A DNA stretch of 64,000 nt. It comes from Candidatus Harpocratesius repetitus. Lineage in GTDB: Archaea; Asgardarchaeota; Lokiarchaeia; Sigyniarchaeales; Promethearchaeaceae. The stretch spans positions 3,969,450 through 4,033,449 of the forward strand of contig JAIZWK010000001.1 in the NCBI GenBank assembly GCA_021498095.1, written 5' to 3'. This document shows, one piece after another, positions 17,932 through 27,731 of the stretch (positions within the stretch are counted from its first letter, which is position 1; every line of letters begins with the position of its first letter). The position numbers and the translations under genes are program-made. The notes beneath the pieces are model-generated. The model did not search any database. It saw only the letters and a program-made list of their open reading frames with translations, and was not told where the DNA came from.

Positions 17932-18585
17932 TTATAATATTTTTAATGGCAAATGCATTCTTAAATCCGCTACACTTGAAATTATTAAATCCGGCTTCAA
18001 TTTTGAGAAATATTCAACCGAACGAGAAGAACATACAGCAATAGTTCTTGTTCCTGCAGCTATTCCAGCTATGATATCATATGGCGAATCGCCAATCATC
18101 ACACAACGTGGAGCTGGCAGATTCAGTAAAGAAAGTGCTTTTTCAATCATTTCCGGATCAGGTTTAGCTTTCTTTATATCATCAATCCCAATATAACCAA
18201 TTGATAAATCATTCCAATGATTCACTTCTATCATTTTAGCAATAACTCTATTAAAATTGTTACTGACGAAAATGATTTTCCCATATTTTTTTGAAATTTC
18301 TTCTAAAATATCGTTTACACCTTCAAATACTGCAATTTTTTCAATTTCATTTAATAAAAAATCAGTTTTTACTTCAGTAATATGTTGTATTGTCGAATGG
18401 TCTACATTATTACCTGCTAAATTGCGACAAATTTGCGCAGTTTTCAAACCAAACTGGGATGTAATTTCTTCATCACTCTTAAATATACCATATTCACGCA
18501 ATGCTCTTCGCCATGCTCTTAGATGAGCAATATTAGATTCTAAAAGAGTTCCATCAATATCAAAAATATATCCTTTTATCTCCAT
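17932..18585 (-). CDS. HAD-superfamily phosphatase (phosphoglycolate phosphatase-like)
   Basis: A 217-residue haloacid-dehalogenase hydrolase. Motif I FDIDGTLLES carries the nucleophile and acid/base aspartates (residues 9 and 11). The cap is alpha-helical (subclass I). Motif II is IIFVSNN, motif III is the Lys in KKAKPDPEM, and motif IV is MIGDSPYDIIAG. These place it with the beta-phosphoglucomutase/phosphoglycolate phosphatase group; the substrate cannot be fixed from sequence. The stop lies 3 bp from the stop of the convergent trmI-like gene. Confidence 0.85.
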   Translation of the reverse strand: MEIKGYIFDIDGTLLESNIAHLRAWRRALREYGIFKSDEEITSQFGLKTAQICRNLAGNNVDHSTIQHITEVKTDFLLNEIEKIAVFEGVNDILEEISKKYGKIIFVSNNFNRVIAKMIEVNHWNDLSIGYIGIDDIKKAKPDPEMIEKALSLLNLPAPRCVMIGDSPYDIIAGIAAGTRTIAVCSSRSVEYFSKLKPDLIISSVADLRMHLPLKIL

Positions 18586-18743
18586 TAATCTAGCTCCATG
18601 AAATATTATTTTCCATTCAATAAGAATTATTTAGATATTATTTCAACATAGAATGAAAAGATCGGAAACAATAATTTTCTCTATAAAAAAGTGGTAAAAA
18701 AAAGTTAGATTAAAAAAATGAGAAAAAGCGAAAAAAAAAAATT

Positions 18744-20210
18744 TTACTCATCCATTGGAATCTCTAATTTATGTAATTTTTCTTTTAACAACTTAATTTC
18801 ATCAATTCTTTCTCTCTTTCGCTTTTCATATTCTTCAAGATCTTCTGCTTTAATTTTAGTGAGTGAAATTCCACGGTTTATTGATTCCATTAGTTCGCTT
18901 ATCACATCTAACTTATATTTTAATTGTGAAATCTCCTTCATTCGTTTTTCTTTTTCTTGCTTAAGTTGATTCATTTCTTCAGAATCAATTTGCTCCAGCA
19001 TAGCACCATCTTTAACTTTTTTCATTAATTCATCCAAAACATTAAGATGGCTTGATAAATGTGCAATTTCTGCTTGACGACCTAATTTATTATATTCATG
19101 TTCTTGGATCTCTTTTATCGAAATACTTTGTAATTTAGGCATTGATTCAATTTCCTTCATTAATTCTACGCTTAAATCCATTTTAGCAAGGATATTTCCT
19201 TTTAAGCGCTGAATTGCCTGTAAACGCTCGGCTTTATATTTTTCATATGCTTCTTTTTCAGCTGGATCTGGTGGAGTTAATTGCTTTTCTTGAATTTCTT
19301 GAAATAATTGAGGTATTTTTTCAATTTTTTCTTTTAAACCAGTAATCTCTTGGAATTTTTTTACTTTTTCTGGATCTAATCGATCGAAATAAGCTGAAGC
19401 AATCTCAAATTTTTCTAACAATTCATTTCTTATTTCTGTCCGCTGTTCATGAGAAACTTCAAGAGTTGATACAATATCATCTAATAATTTATCAGCCATC
19501 TCAATCTTAGATTTCAAATTTGAAATTTCATCTAAACGTTCTTGCCGATGGATTTCATATTCTTTTTTTGCATTTTCATCGACTTTTTTTAAAATTGGAG
19601 GTGCAGCTTCAATCTCTTTTAAAAGTGAGCCAAAATTTTGAAGATGTTTTTCAGCTTCTTTAAGATCCTCAATTCTTTTCTTTTTAGCTTGTAAATATGC
19701 TTCTTGTTCTTGAGGATTTATTGGTGTTAAAGCATTTAATGGATTTTCAGAAATCTCATTTATAACATTTGAAAAATTCAGTAAATGCTTGTTTGCAATA
19801 CGAATCATTCCTAAACGTCGATTTTTTTCTTGTTCATATTTTTCACGCTCTTTTTCATCAATAACTTTCAAAGATGTGCTATTTTGGATTTCTTTAATTA
19901 ATTCCTTTGTCATATCTATTGTTTCACGTAATTTTTCAATAGATTTCAATCGTTTTTCCTTAGCTGCATTATAGATTTCTTTCTCTGTTTCAGGAATTGG
20001 AGATAGCTGGATTTGTGATTGTTGAAGTTCTTTAATTATTGATTGAGCATTATCAAAAAGCCCTTTGAGTCTTTTTATTTCATTTTTTCGAGCTTGGCGC
20101 GCTTGTTCAACAGAATGAAGCTCTTGCTCATCAATTTTATGTAATTGTGAACCTTCTTTAATTTCTTTTAAAAGTTTTTTCTGTTGTTCTTTTTTTTCTG
20201 GATCTTCCAT
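18744..20210 (-). CDS. Helical repeat protein with about eight 55-65-residue units
   Basis: About 488 residues. The frame opens at a GTG (20222) that is part of the Shine-Dalgarno AAGGTGAG, so the ATG at 20210 (MEDPEKKEQQ) is the likely start. The whole chain is about eight related units of the form LLKEIxxxxxLxxIDExExxxYExxRxxRxxEIxxLKxxL. Examples are GSQLHKIDEQE, TSLKVIDEKE, PPILKKVDENA, GAMLEQIDSEE and GISLTKIKAED. It is predicted to be entirely helical, probably as antiparallel coiled-coil hairpins. No known family is recognised. With the giant protein at 1-6237 and the 15098 protein it is one of three long-helix proteins here; a scaffold role is inference. Confidence 0.7.
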   Translation of the reverse strand: MEDPEKKEQQKKLLKEIKEGSQLHKIDEQELHSVEQARQARKNEIKRLKGLFDNAQSIIKELQQSQIQLSPIPETEKEIYNAAKEKRLKSIEKLRETIDMTKELIKEIQNSTSLKVIDEKEREKYEQEKNRRLGMIRIANKHLLNFSNVINEISENPLNALTPINPQEQEAYLQAKKKRIEDLKEAEKHLQNFGSLLKEIEAAPPILKKVDENAKKEYEIHRQERLDEISNLKSKIEMADKLLDDIVSTLEVSHEQRTEIRNELLEKFEIASAYFDRLDPEKVKKFQEITGLKEKIEKIPQLFQEIQEKQLTPPDPAEKEAYEKYKAERLQAIQRLKGNILAKMDLSVELMKEIESMPKLQSISIKEIQEHEYNKLGRQAEIAHLSSHLNVLDELMKKVKDGAMLEQIDSEEMNQLKQEKEKRMKEISQLKYKLDVISELMESINRGISLTKIKAEDLEEYEKRKRERIDEIKLLKEKLHKLEIPMDE

Positions 20211-20351
20211 TACGTTTCTCACCTTAAATTATATTTTAACAATCTTATTTCATACATTTAATCATTTTGCCTTTGTTATTAATAAAATAAAAATATGAAA
20301 AGAAATCAACCATTAATAATCAACCACAGATAGAATGAAAATTATAGATGA

Positions 20352-21008
20352 TTAGTTACGAGGACCAAATATAGCGGTTCCAATCCTAACCATGGTTGCT
20401 CCCTTTTTGATTGCTTGTTGATAATCATGACTCATCCCCATACTTAGAGTAGTCAATTTGTATTGTTCTTTATAAGTTTCAAAAATTTCTCTCATTTGTT
20501 GAAAATATGAAGTAGGATCTTTATCTGCGGGAGGAATACACATAAAACCCTTAACTTCAATTCTAGAAAAATCTTTGCAATATTTAAGAAAATCTGATAC
20601 TTCTTCAGGAAATATTCCACTTTTTTGAGGCTCCTTTCCTATATTCACTTGAATTAATACAGATATCTTTTTATCAAAAGATATACATGCATTTTGCATT
20701 TTTAAAACAATTTTCATACGATCTACAGATTGTACTTCATCAAAATGTGCAATGATATCTTTTATTTTATTAGATTGAATGTGACCGATAAAATGCCATC
20801 GAATTTCCCTTAAATGTTTTAATGAAAGAATTTTTGGAATAGCATCTTGAACATAATTTTCCCCAAAATCTCGTACACCCCATTTATAAGCAGCTTCAAT
20901 ATATTCTATGGGTTTCCTTTTAGATACAGCCACTAAAGTGATTCCAGGGGAAATTTTAATTTTATCTAAATTTGCTGCAATAAATTCAAGGTTCTCTATA
21001 GTGTTCAT
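20352..21008 (-). CDS. yggS: PLP homeostasis protein, YggS/PROSC family
   Basis: A 218-residue single-domain alanine racemase-fold protein. The PLP-binding lysine is in LVAVSKRKP (residues about 25-33). Other family blocks are FGENYVQDA, WHFIGHIQSNK, VLIQVNIGKEPQKSGI, VKGFMCIPP, LSMGMSHDYQQAIKKG and VRIGTAIFGPR. These proteins carry pyridoxal phosphate and keep free PLP low; they are not racemases. The start at ATG 21008 has GAGGAG about 10 bp upstream. It is transcribed away from the thermosome gene. Confidence 0.93.
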   Translation of the reverse strand: MNTIENLEFIAANLDKIKISPGITLVAVSKRKPIEYIEAAYKWGVRDFGENYVQDAIPKILSLKHLREIRWHFIGHIQSNKIKDIIAHFDEVQSVDRMKIVLKMQNACISFDKKISVLIQVNIGKEPQKSGIFPEEVSDFLKYCKDFSRIEVKGFMCIPPADKDPTSYFQQMREIFETYKEQYKLTTLSMGMSHDYQQAIKKGATMVRIGTAIFGPRN

Positions 21009-21336
21009 GATAACATGACTCCTCTTTTTGATTCTAATACCGCTTTCAATATATTAGTTATGTTAATTTCTTTAATATCCTATATTTCTTTACTAATGGA
21101 TGATTAAATTTGAGTCTTATATAAAAACATTTAACTCCTGAAAAAGAAACTTTCGTCACTTTCATTATTTATCCTCACCAGAATCAAAAAAAATACTGAT
21201 TTAATAAGTTGATAATGATAATCATAGAGAAAAAGTTTAAAATTTTTGATGACTTAGACTTCCTCAGATCATCTATTTTAAATTCATAAATTACAGAGAC
21301 CAGTAAGTCTCAAATTTAACAGATGAGGTAAAAATC
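21009..21336. promoter_or_regulatory. Divergent promoter region of yggS and thermosome
   Basis: About 330 bp between divergent genes. A TATA-like GTTTAAAATTTTT tract lies at about 21235-21247, roughly 90-100 bp before the thermosome start, and GAGGTAA at 21325-21331 is its Shine-Dalgarno. No repeated operator was evident by eye. Confidence 0.35.
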
Positions 21337-22998
21337 ATGTCACAATTAGGTGGAGTCCCAATTTTAATTCTTAAAGAAGGTGCAGAACGCACTCGTGGGC
21401 AAGATGCTCGAGAAAAAAACATTCTCGCCATTCAAGCAGTAGCAGAAGCAGTTAAAACCACCCTAGGACCTCGAGGAATGGATAAAATGCTTGTGGATTC
21501 TTTAGGGGATATAACTGTTACAAATGATGGTGCTACCATTTTAGATAATTTAGAAGTGGAACACCCCGGGGCAAAAATGGCAGTGGCAATCTCAAAGACA
21601 CAAGATGATAATGTTGGGGATGGAACAACATCCAGTGTAATAATTGCAGGACATTTATTGACAGTTGCAAATGAACTAATGTCGCAAGGTATTCACCCCA
21701 GCATTGTTGCACGTGGATTTAATTTGGCAGGTAAAAAAGCAAGAGAAATCTTGAAAGAAATTGCAGAAAAAATTGATCCTGCAAAAGATAAAGAAATTTT
21801 AAAGAAAATAGCAACTACAACAATGAATTCAAAAGGAATTAGTGGTAATAAAGAATTCTTTGCAGATTTAGCTGTTGAAGCCTTTAATAAAATTAAAGAT
21901 GATAAGAATGGAAACAATATGGCAAGAGTCAAAGATATCATCGTTGTAAAGAAAAAGGGACGTTCTATCCAAGAATCTGAAATTATTGAAGGTATTATTT
22001 TAGAAAAAGAGCCAACTCACCAAATGATGCCAAAATTAATCAATGATGCTAAAATAGCTTTGGTAAATCAAGCCTTTGAAATTAAGAAGACAGAATTTTC
22101 TAGCGATCTCCGAATTTCAAATCCAAATGACATTCAATCATTTTTAGATCAAGAAGAACAGATTTTACGCCACTTCGCAGATAAATTGAAAGAAGTAGGC
22201 GCTACTGTTGTGATTAATCAAAAAGGTATTGAAGATACTGCTTCTCACTTCCTTAACAAATATGGAATTGTGGCAGTAAAATCAGTAACCAAAAGTGATT
22301 TGGAAAAATTGAAGAAAGCAATCGGTGGTAAGATTGTAGAAAATATCGAATCCATTACAGCAGATGATTTAGGAAAAGCTAAGAAAGTAGAATTTAAGAA
22401 AATTGCCGGGGACGATTTGTGCTTCATTTCTGGATGTGAAAATCCAAAAGCAATTTCTATATTACTACGAGCAGGTGTTAACAGCGCATTAGAAGAAGCA
22501 GAACGAACATTACATGATGCACTTTGTGTAGTAGCAAGTACGTATGATCGTGCTGAAATTGTTGGTGGTGGTGGAGCTGTAGAAATGGAAATTTCACAGA
22601 GACTGGTCCAATTTGCAGCAACTCAATCTGGTAAAGAACAGATCGCTATTGAAACATTTGCTCGAGCTATGGAAATTATTCCAATTACTTTGGCAGAAAA
22701 TGCTGGTTTAGATCCAATAAATATAATTGCCGAACTTCGAACTGCACATTCCAAACCTGGAAATGAGTTTATGGGTTTAGATATTTATCAAAATAAAGTA
22801 GTTAATAATAAGGAAGCCGGAGTTATTGAACCTGTCGCCAACATTGATCAAATTATTAAATCTGCCACAGAACTTTCTGTGATGATTTTACGGATTGATG
22901 ATATGATAAAAGCCAAAGCCTCCAGTGGTGGAGGTGGAGCTCCAGGCGGCATGGGTGGTATGGGTGGCATGGGCGGTATGCCTCCAGGTATGATGTAA
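21337..22998 (+). CDS. ths: Thermosome subunit (group II chaperonin)
   Basis: A 553-residue chaperonin of the TCP-1/thermosome family. Seen: the signature VKTTLGPRGMDKMLVD, VTNDGATIL, the ATPase motif DNVGDGTTSSV, and VVGGGGAVEMEIS toward the C-terminus. The C-terminus is a Gly/Met-rich tail (GGMGG repeats) typical of archaeal subunits. It forms eight- or nine-fold double rings that fold proteins using ATP with a built-in lid. Only one subunit gene is in this window; others may lie elsewhere. A heat-shock block (GrpE and two Hsp20 proteins) lies about 31 kb away. Confidence 0.97.
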   Translation: MSQLGGVPILILKEGAERTRGQDAREKNILAIQAVAEAVKTTLGPRGMDKMLVDSLGDITVTNDGATILDNLEVEHPGAKMAVAISKTQDDNVGDGTTSSVIIAGHLLTVANELMSQGIHPSIVARGFNLAGKKAREILKEIAEKIDPAKDKEILKKIATTTMNSKGISGNKEFFADLAVEAFNKIKDDKNGNNMARVKDIIVVKKKGRSIQESEIIEGIILEKEPTHQMMPKLINDAKIALVNQAFEIKKTEFSSDLRISNPNDIQSFLDQEEQILRHFADKLKEVGATVVINQKGIEDTASHFLNKYGIVAVKSVTKSDLEKLKKAIGGKIVENIESITADDLGKAKKVEFKKIAGDDLCFISGCENPKAISILLRAGVNSALEEAERTLHDALCVVASTYDRAEIVGGGGAVEMEISQRLVQFAATQSGKEQIAIETFARAMEIIPITLAENAGLDPINIIAELRTAHSKPGNEFMGLDIYQNKVVNNKEAGVIEPVANIDQIIKSATELSVMILRIDDMIKAKASSGGGGAPGGMGGMGGMGGMPPGMM

Positions 22999-23127
22999 TA
23001 TTTAATACTCAAAATAGAGTTACAAATTAGTATATTTAATTTATCACTTTTTTTCATCTCTTTTCTTTTATCAATCTTTACTAAAAATCTAATTATTGAT
23101 TTTTCGGCTATTTTTAATTACGAAGGA

Positions 23128-23540
23128 TCAATTCACTAACACCTCGGTTTGAATTTTTTTCCCCCATTTTTCGTTTGATTGAAATAATCGTTTAATTTCT
23201 GAATTATTCCACTCATTAAAGAGAATTTTTGGGCTAAATCGGTGTGGAACAATGGCATTTCCTAAGATTTCGTGTTAATTTGTGATTGTAATTTATGCCT
23301 GAAGTCGCTGTTCTAAACCCTCAGGTGTTTTAGGACCAGTTTAATGCACGCGAGTCTTAATCCTACTATTAATATTCTCCGCCAGATTATTTGATATAAC
23401 TTTTGCCACAAATAGTCTTGTATTTCCTTAATAATAACTGTAACTGATGAAAGCACATTTTTTGCCAGTTTGAGATTTTTATAAAAAAGACTATTTTTGC
23501 ATATCCCTGCTTTTCATTGTCAAAAGCTTTAAAATGGTAC
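23128..23540 (-). pseudogene. Remnant of a transposase C-terminal region
   Basis: On the minus strand a single frame with several stops still reads like a transposase end: LFVAKVISNNLAENINSRI followed by KTRVH, a stop, TGPKTPEGLEQRLQA, another stop, and later HEILGNAIVPHRFSP and ILFNEW. The phrase NLAENINSRIKTR plus GPKTPEGLEQRL is typical of the C-terminal part of IS transposases. At least five stop codons lie in the frame and no N-terminal part is recognisable. It is an old insertion scar between the thermosome gene and the 23858 membrane protein gene. Confidence 0.6.
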
Positions 23541-23857
23541 ACGCTTTGCTTAAAAATTTCAGAATAATTGCCAACAAATTTTTTTTGAATTAAAATTTTG
23601 AAATAATTTAAAAAATAAGGCTTTTCTTAATTGATCCTTCATTCTTAAAAATAGTCGATTTTTCATATATTGTATGATTTTCATTGCAAGAGATGATTTT
23701 TCCGTTTATAATCGTTTCATTTCTATGAGTTCACTGGATAGATGTGTATGTGAATATTTAATATTCTTTCCCTAAGCTGTGATAAGAATTGGGCTTCCAA
23801 TTATTCATAATCAGCATTTTCTTTGAGTAACACAGAAACAAAATCTTGGTAATTCAA
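23541..23857. other. Intergenic, A/T-rich
   Basis: About 317 bp between the transposase remnant and the next gene. It may hold more of the decayed element and the promoter of the next gene, but I see no coding piece, RNA or repeat that I can support. Confidence 0.4.
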
Positions 23858-24466
23858 ATGCATCATCATCACTCAATTAAAAATAATGAAATGGAAGCAC
23901 CTCACGAACCTGTTGTAGGTGCAATAATTGCAATAACAGTCGTTTCGATTGTAATGAACGCATTATTTACTCATATGTGGTTTAGTATCATAATTCAAAT
24001 CATACTATTCATCCATTTAGTTAAATGTATTATTGAATACTTGCAAAATGCAGAAGCCCGAAGGAATTATCAGTACCACACAGAAATAAATGAAGTTATT
24101 CAAATATGGGTCGCATTAATTATTGTATCCATCATTATGAGAGTATTATTTGATGGACAGTGGTTCGCTCAAATAGCACCTGCAGTTCTAAGAATTAAAG
24201 CGATAGAAATTACAGTGCTTTATTTAGTGACCCTTACCCAGCGCAATCACCAGAAACAATTACAAAGTACAACTATTTATGTGCAACAACCAATATATAC
24301 TTCAGTTCAATCAGTTGACACGCAAACAACTGAAAAAATCTATAAACCCACCAAATTCACAACTTCAAATGAAGAAAACCTTATCCACTACTGTCCAATT
24401 TGTGGTGAAAAGACCGATTCAAGCGCAAGTTTTTGCCCATACTGTGGAACTGATTTAAGACGCTAA
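23858..24466 (+). CDS. Membrane protein with C-terminal zinc ribbon
   Basis: About 202 residues from ATG 23858; the frame also opens at TTG 23846. A short His-rich N-terminus precedes three or four hydrophobic helices (GAIIAITVVSIVMNALF, WFSIIIQIILFIHLVKCI, IWVALIIVSIIMRVLF). A polar linker then leads to a C-terminal zinc ribbon CPICGEKTDSSASFCPYCG (two CxxC pairs, 12 residues apart). This architecture, a small membrane protein with a cytosolic zinc ribbon, is common in archaea and usually of unknown role. No operon partner is evident. Confidence 0.65.
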   Translation: MHHHHSIKNNEMEAPHEPVVGAIIAITVVSIVMNALFTHMWFSIIIQIILFIHLVKCIIEYLQNAEARRNYQYHTEINEVIQIWVALIIVSIIMRVLFDGQWFAQIAPAVLRIKAIEITVLYLVTLTQRNHQKQLQSTTIYVQQPIYTSVQSVDTQTTEKIYKPTKFTTSNEENLIHYCPICGEKTDSSASFCPYCGTDLRR

Positions 24467-24669
24467 AATTTATTTATAAAATGCGATTTTTCTCCTTTTT
24501 TTCTTAATTCTCTTATTCATTTCAATTTTTTACCATTCTTATGATGATTTGGAATTTTGTCCATATAGATCACTTAATAAATGTATGAATTAGAAACTTT
24601 TTTTTAGGTGTGTTGTTCTCAATCAATTAGGAAATCTTTCATTGGAATTTAGATACAGAAGGCTTTAAA

Positions 24670-24999
24670 GTGAACTTTAATCGATTTATCGCAACATCCC
24701 GCCGGTTTGACAATGTGACATTCCAACAAATGGTTGAAAAAATAAGCATTACAACACATGTAAGTCCGACATTGTTATGGGAATATGGAGTTAATGCATT
24801 AGAAGAATGGTCTCAAACAACTGGTAAAAACATGGAGCATCTCTTTTTAATGCGAAATTTGGAGCGTTCAGAAAATATTTCAGATATTTTAAAGAAATTT
24901 CAGGAAAAACTAGAACCACTGGTTACTTCGCCCAAAATCTTGAATAAAACTCTTAGTATTGCCAATGTGGGTTATGAATTGATGTTTGGCGGTATATAG
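24670..24999 (+). CDS. Small helical protein of unknown function
   Basis: A 109-residue protein with a GTG start at 24670 and AAAG spacing upstream. Mostly helical and amphipathic, it contains VTFQQMVEKISITTHVSPT, ALEEWSQTTGKNMEHLFLM and a C-terminal LSIANVGYELMFGGI. No recognised motif, signal peptide or membrane helix. The reading frame has normal codon use for the window, so I consider it real, but no family is assigned. Confidence 0.45.
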   Translation: MNFNRFIATSRRFDNVTFQQMVEKISITTHVSPTLLWEYGVNALEEWSQTTGKNMEHLFLMRNLERSENISDILKKFQEKLEPLVTSPKILNKTLSIANVGYELMFGGI

Positions 25000-25091
25000 T
25001 GTAAAAGTCTAAATAGTGCATTGAAGATTTGATCAGTTGTGAAATAATATTTAGAAATTATATTTTTAACGCTTAAAGAATTATATTATCC

Positions 25092-25985
25092 ATGGGAAAT
25101 TATCGAATTATTTCAACGTTTGAAATATTTGAACAATTTTGGGAAAAAAATAAAGATTTGCCAATTCAGAAGCAAATATCGACTTTTGCAGAAATCTTTG
25201 AACATAAAAATCCTGAATTGTGGCATATGCAAATTGATTGCTATAAGGAGGATGGTTGGGATTGGAAAAAAATAGCTGAAACGCAAGTTTTTCCAAAATT
25301 TCCACACGCAGTTCCCAAAATGCGACCTATTTTTGAGAAATTGAATAATATAATTCCATGGATATTTATCAAAGCAGTTCAAAAAATGCAGTTTTCTTTT
25401 GATGTAAATTTCGTTCTTTACGTGGGAATTGGGTGTGGTGCGGGATGGGCAACTAAATTTAATAAGAAAAGAGCAGTTCTCATGGGATTGGAGAATATTA
25501 TTGACTGCGGTTGGCATTCAAATGAAACTTTAGCAGGATTGATCGCACATGAATTGGGTCATTTAGTTCATCAAGAGTGGCGCGATCAAGTAAACCTTCC
25601 CAATAAAGTGCAAGGAGATGATGCATTTTGGAATCTCTATGAAGAAGGTTTTGCTATGCGGGCTGAACATAAAATAATGAACTCTGAGTCTTTTCATGAA
25701 GCAGAAGGTAAAGAAAATTGGATATCCTGGTGTTATTCACATCGAAATTGGTTGGCAAAAGAATATTTACGTTCTTTAAGAAATGATGAAAAAATAAGAC
25801 GTTTTTTCGGATCATGGTTTGAAGTGCAAGGATATAAACAAACAGGATATTTTCTTGGACATGAAATCTTAAAAGAATGGGAAATCCAAGATAAATTATC
25901 ATTCAAAGAAATAGCATTACTTCCTTTGGATGAAATAAACAATCGAGTGCGCCAAACTTTGGAACAATGGATAAAAAATGAATAA
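25092..25985 (+). CDS. Zinc metallopeptidase, HExxH (DUF2268-like)
   Basis: A 297-residue protein. The zinc site is AHELGHLVH at about residues 152-160, with a likely third ligand in NLYEEGFAMRAE about 30 residues later, fitting gluzincin-type spacing. Upstream is a hydrophobic strand FVLYVGIGCGAGWATKF, and downstream YKQTGYFLGHEILKEW, both seen in DUF2268-type predicted Zn proteases. No signal peptide is seen, so it is probably cytosolic. The substrate is unknown. Confidence 0.7.
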   Translation: MGNYRIISTFEIFEQFWEKNKDLPIQKQISTFAEIFEHKNPELWHMQIDCYKEDGWDWKKIAETQVFPKFPHAVPKMRPIFEKLNNIIPWIFIKAVQKMQFSFDVNFVLYVGIGCGAGWATKFNKKRAVLMGLENIIDCGWHSNETLAGLIAHELGHLVHQEWRDQVNLPNKVQGDDAFWNLYEEGFAMRAEHKIMNSESFHEAEGKENWISWCYSHRNWLAKEYLRSLRNDEKIRRFFGSWFEVQGYKQTGYFLGHEILKEWEIQDKLSFKEIALLPLDEINNRVRQTLEQWIKNE

Positions 25986-26013
25986 ATTTTAAAAAATTGT
26001 AAAAAGATTATTC

Positions 26014-27618
26014 TTATTTTTCAAGAGATAATACCGCATTAACTGCCTTTTTCCATCGTTTTATTTTTTCCGTACGGATGTGTGGCTCCATTTTGGGTGA
26101 AAATTCTCGATATTCTTGCTGTAATCCCTGAAGCTCTTTAAAATCCTTCCAAAATCCAACCGCAAGTCCTGCAAAATATGCTGCCCCTGTTCCTGTCATA
26201 TCACTTTCTGGAGCTCTCATAACTTTAACATTAGTAAAATCAGCTAAACACTGCAGTTGAATATCAGATTTAGAAACACCGCCATCCACCTTGATTTCAG
26301 TCAATTGGATTTTCGTATCATGCTGCATGCCTTCAAGAATATCATAAGCTCTTAGTGCTAATCCTTCTAATACTGCACGGCATACATGTCGTCGATGAGT
26401 GGATAAAGATAATCCAAAAATAGTTGCACGGGATTTGGGACTGAAATATGGAAAACTGATACCTGATGGTGTGGGGATGAAAATTACACCTTCCGTATCA
26501 TCTGTTTGGGCAGCAAATTCATTCAGCATTTGAGCAGTATCTGAAACCCCAATTCCTTCTCCCAACCAATCAATTAATGTTCCTGCAGTAGTAACTTGAC
26601 CTTCGAGCATATAAGTAATTTGGCCATTGATTCTCCAAGCAATTAGGGGAAACAAACCGCGTTTCGAGAGTTTTGGTTTAGGTCCGACAGTCATATCAAC
26701 AAAAGCACCCGACCCTTGCGAAATTTTAGTATCACCAGGATGAAAACAGCAATGACCGAAAAGAGCAGCCATTTGATCACCAACGCTTGCCCCAATTGGT
26801 ATGCTGTGTCCAAAGAAAACTTCAGGATCAGTGGAACCAAAATCATCTGCTGTATCTAACACCTTAGGAAACATTGCTGGGGGATGTGGAATATCAAAAA
26901 TCTTGAAATAAGTTTTATTCCATTCCAAATCAAATGGATTATACATAGATGTGCCGCTGGCATTCGTTACATCTGTATAGTGGTGCTTTCCATTGGTTAA
27001 TTTGTATATAAACCATGTATCCAGTGTACAAAAATGAATTTCATTATTTTTACAGCGCTCATATAATTCATGACCTGAATGTTGTCTATCTCGGTATTTT
27101 ACTTCACGTTGTTCAAACAGCCATTTCAGACGAGGAATTCCTAATACTGGACTCATATGAACCATTTTAGTGGTTAAAAGCATAGGAGAACCCGTGATTC
27201 GTCCAGCGATTCCTGCAAATCCGCGTAAAAGTCGATAAGAAAATTGAGTGTCACATCGTTTAGCCATATCAGCAGCTCTTACATCTGCCCAACTGATAAA
27301 ATTAGTGATTGGTTCCCCTGTCTCTTTTTCAACTAAACAAAAAGATCCTCTTTGATTAGTTATTCCAAGTGCAGCTACTTCCTCAAGTGAATACTCTGAA
27401 GATTCAAAAACAGTATTAACAACTTTCAACAATGCTTCCCACAAAATCTGTGGATCATGTTCAATTGCACCTTCTTCAGGAAATGAAGGAGGAGTTGTTT
27501 GATATGCCCGATTTACAATTTTCCCATTATGGTCAAACAATAAAGCTCGAATTCCAGTGCTTCCACTATCTATAGCTAAAATATTTTTTTTTTTTTCATT
27601 GATCGAAATAGATTCCAT
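26014..27618 (-). CDS. glpK: FGGY-family carbohydrate kinase, glycerol kinase-like
   Basis: A 534-residue FGGY kinase. N-terminal phosphate-binding block LAIDSGSTGIRALLFD; catalytic-site region LGITNQRGSFCL with ISWADVRA; substrate/nucleotide region IGASVGDQMAALFGHCCF; QGSGAFVDMTVG; and the C-terminal ATP block VDGGVSKSDIQLQCLADF with TGTGAAYFAGLAVGFW. The C-terminal half matches glycerol kinases best, with PYFSPKSRATIFGLS in place of the usual APYWDPDARG. Glycerol phosphorylation is likely, but another polyol is possible. An A/T-only tract of 12 bases interrupts the N-terminal codons (Lys-Lys-Lys) without shifting the frame. Confidence 0.8.
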   Translation of the reverse strand: MESISINEKKKNILAIDSGSTGIRALLFDHNGKIVNRAYQTTPPSFPEEGAIEHDPQILWEALLKVVNTVFESSEYSLEEVAALGITNQRGSFCLVEKETGEPITNFISWADVRAADMAKRCDTQFSYRLLRGFAGIAGRITGSPMLLTTKMVHMSPVLGIPRLKWLFEQREVKYRDRQHSGHELYERCKNNEIHFCTLDTWFIYKLTNGKHHYTDVTNASGTSMYNPFDLEWNKTYFKIFDIPHPPAMFPKVLDTADDFGSTDPEVFFGHSIPIGASVGDQMAALFGHCCFHPGDTKISQGSGAFVDMTVGPKPKLSKRGLFPLIAWRINGQITYMLEGQVTTAGTLIDWLGEGIGVSDTAQMLNEFAAQTDDTEGVIFIPTPSGISFPYFSPKSRATIFGLSLSTHRRHVCRAVLEGLALRAYDILEGMQHDTKIQLTEIKVDGGVSKSDIQLQCLADFTNVKVMRAPESDMTGTGAAYFAGLAVGFWKDFKELQGLQQEYREFSPKMEPHIRTEKIKRWKKAVNAVLSLEK

Positions 27619-27731
27619 TATATTCTATTGGAGCCAAAGTGCTTGATAAGCTTTTCTTTCGTATTTTATCAATTTTATTGAATAAAATTAATTCTATTTG
27701 GAAAAATAAAAAATGAAAAATAAAAAAATGA

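Noticed and set aside
23858..23875. His-rich start (four His) resembling an affinity tag
   Set aside because: Only four His followed by native sequence; no vector elements nearby, so a natural N-terminus.
24467..24669. Possible tRNA in short intergenic gaps
   Set aside because: No GTTCGA-type T-loop with matching acceptor stem was found here or in other gaps by eye.
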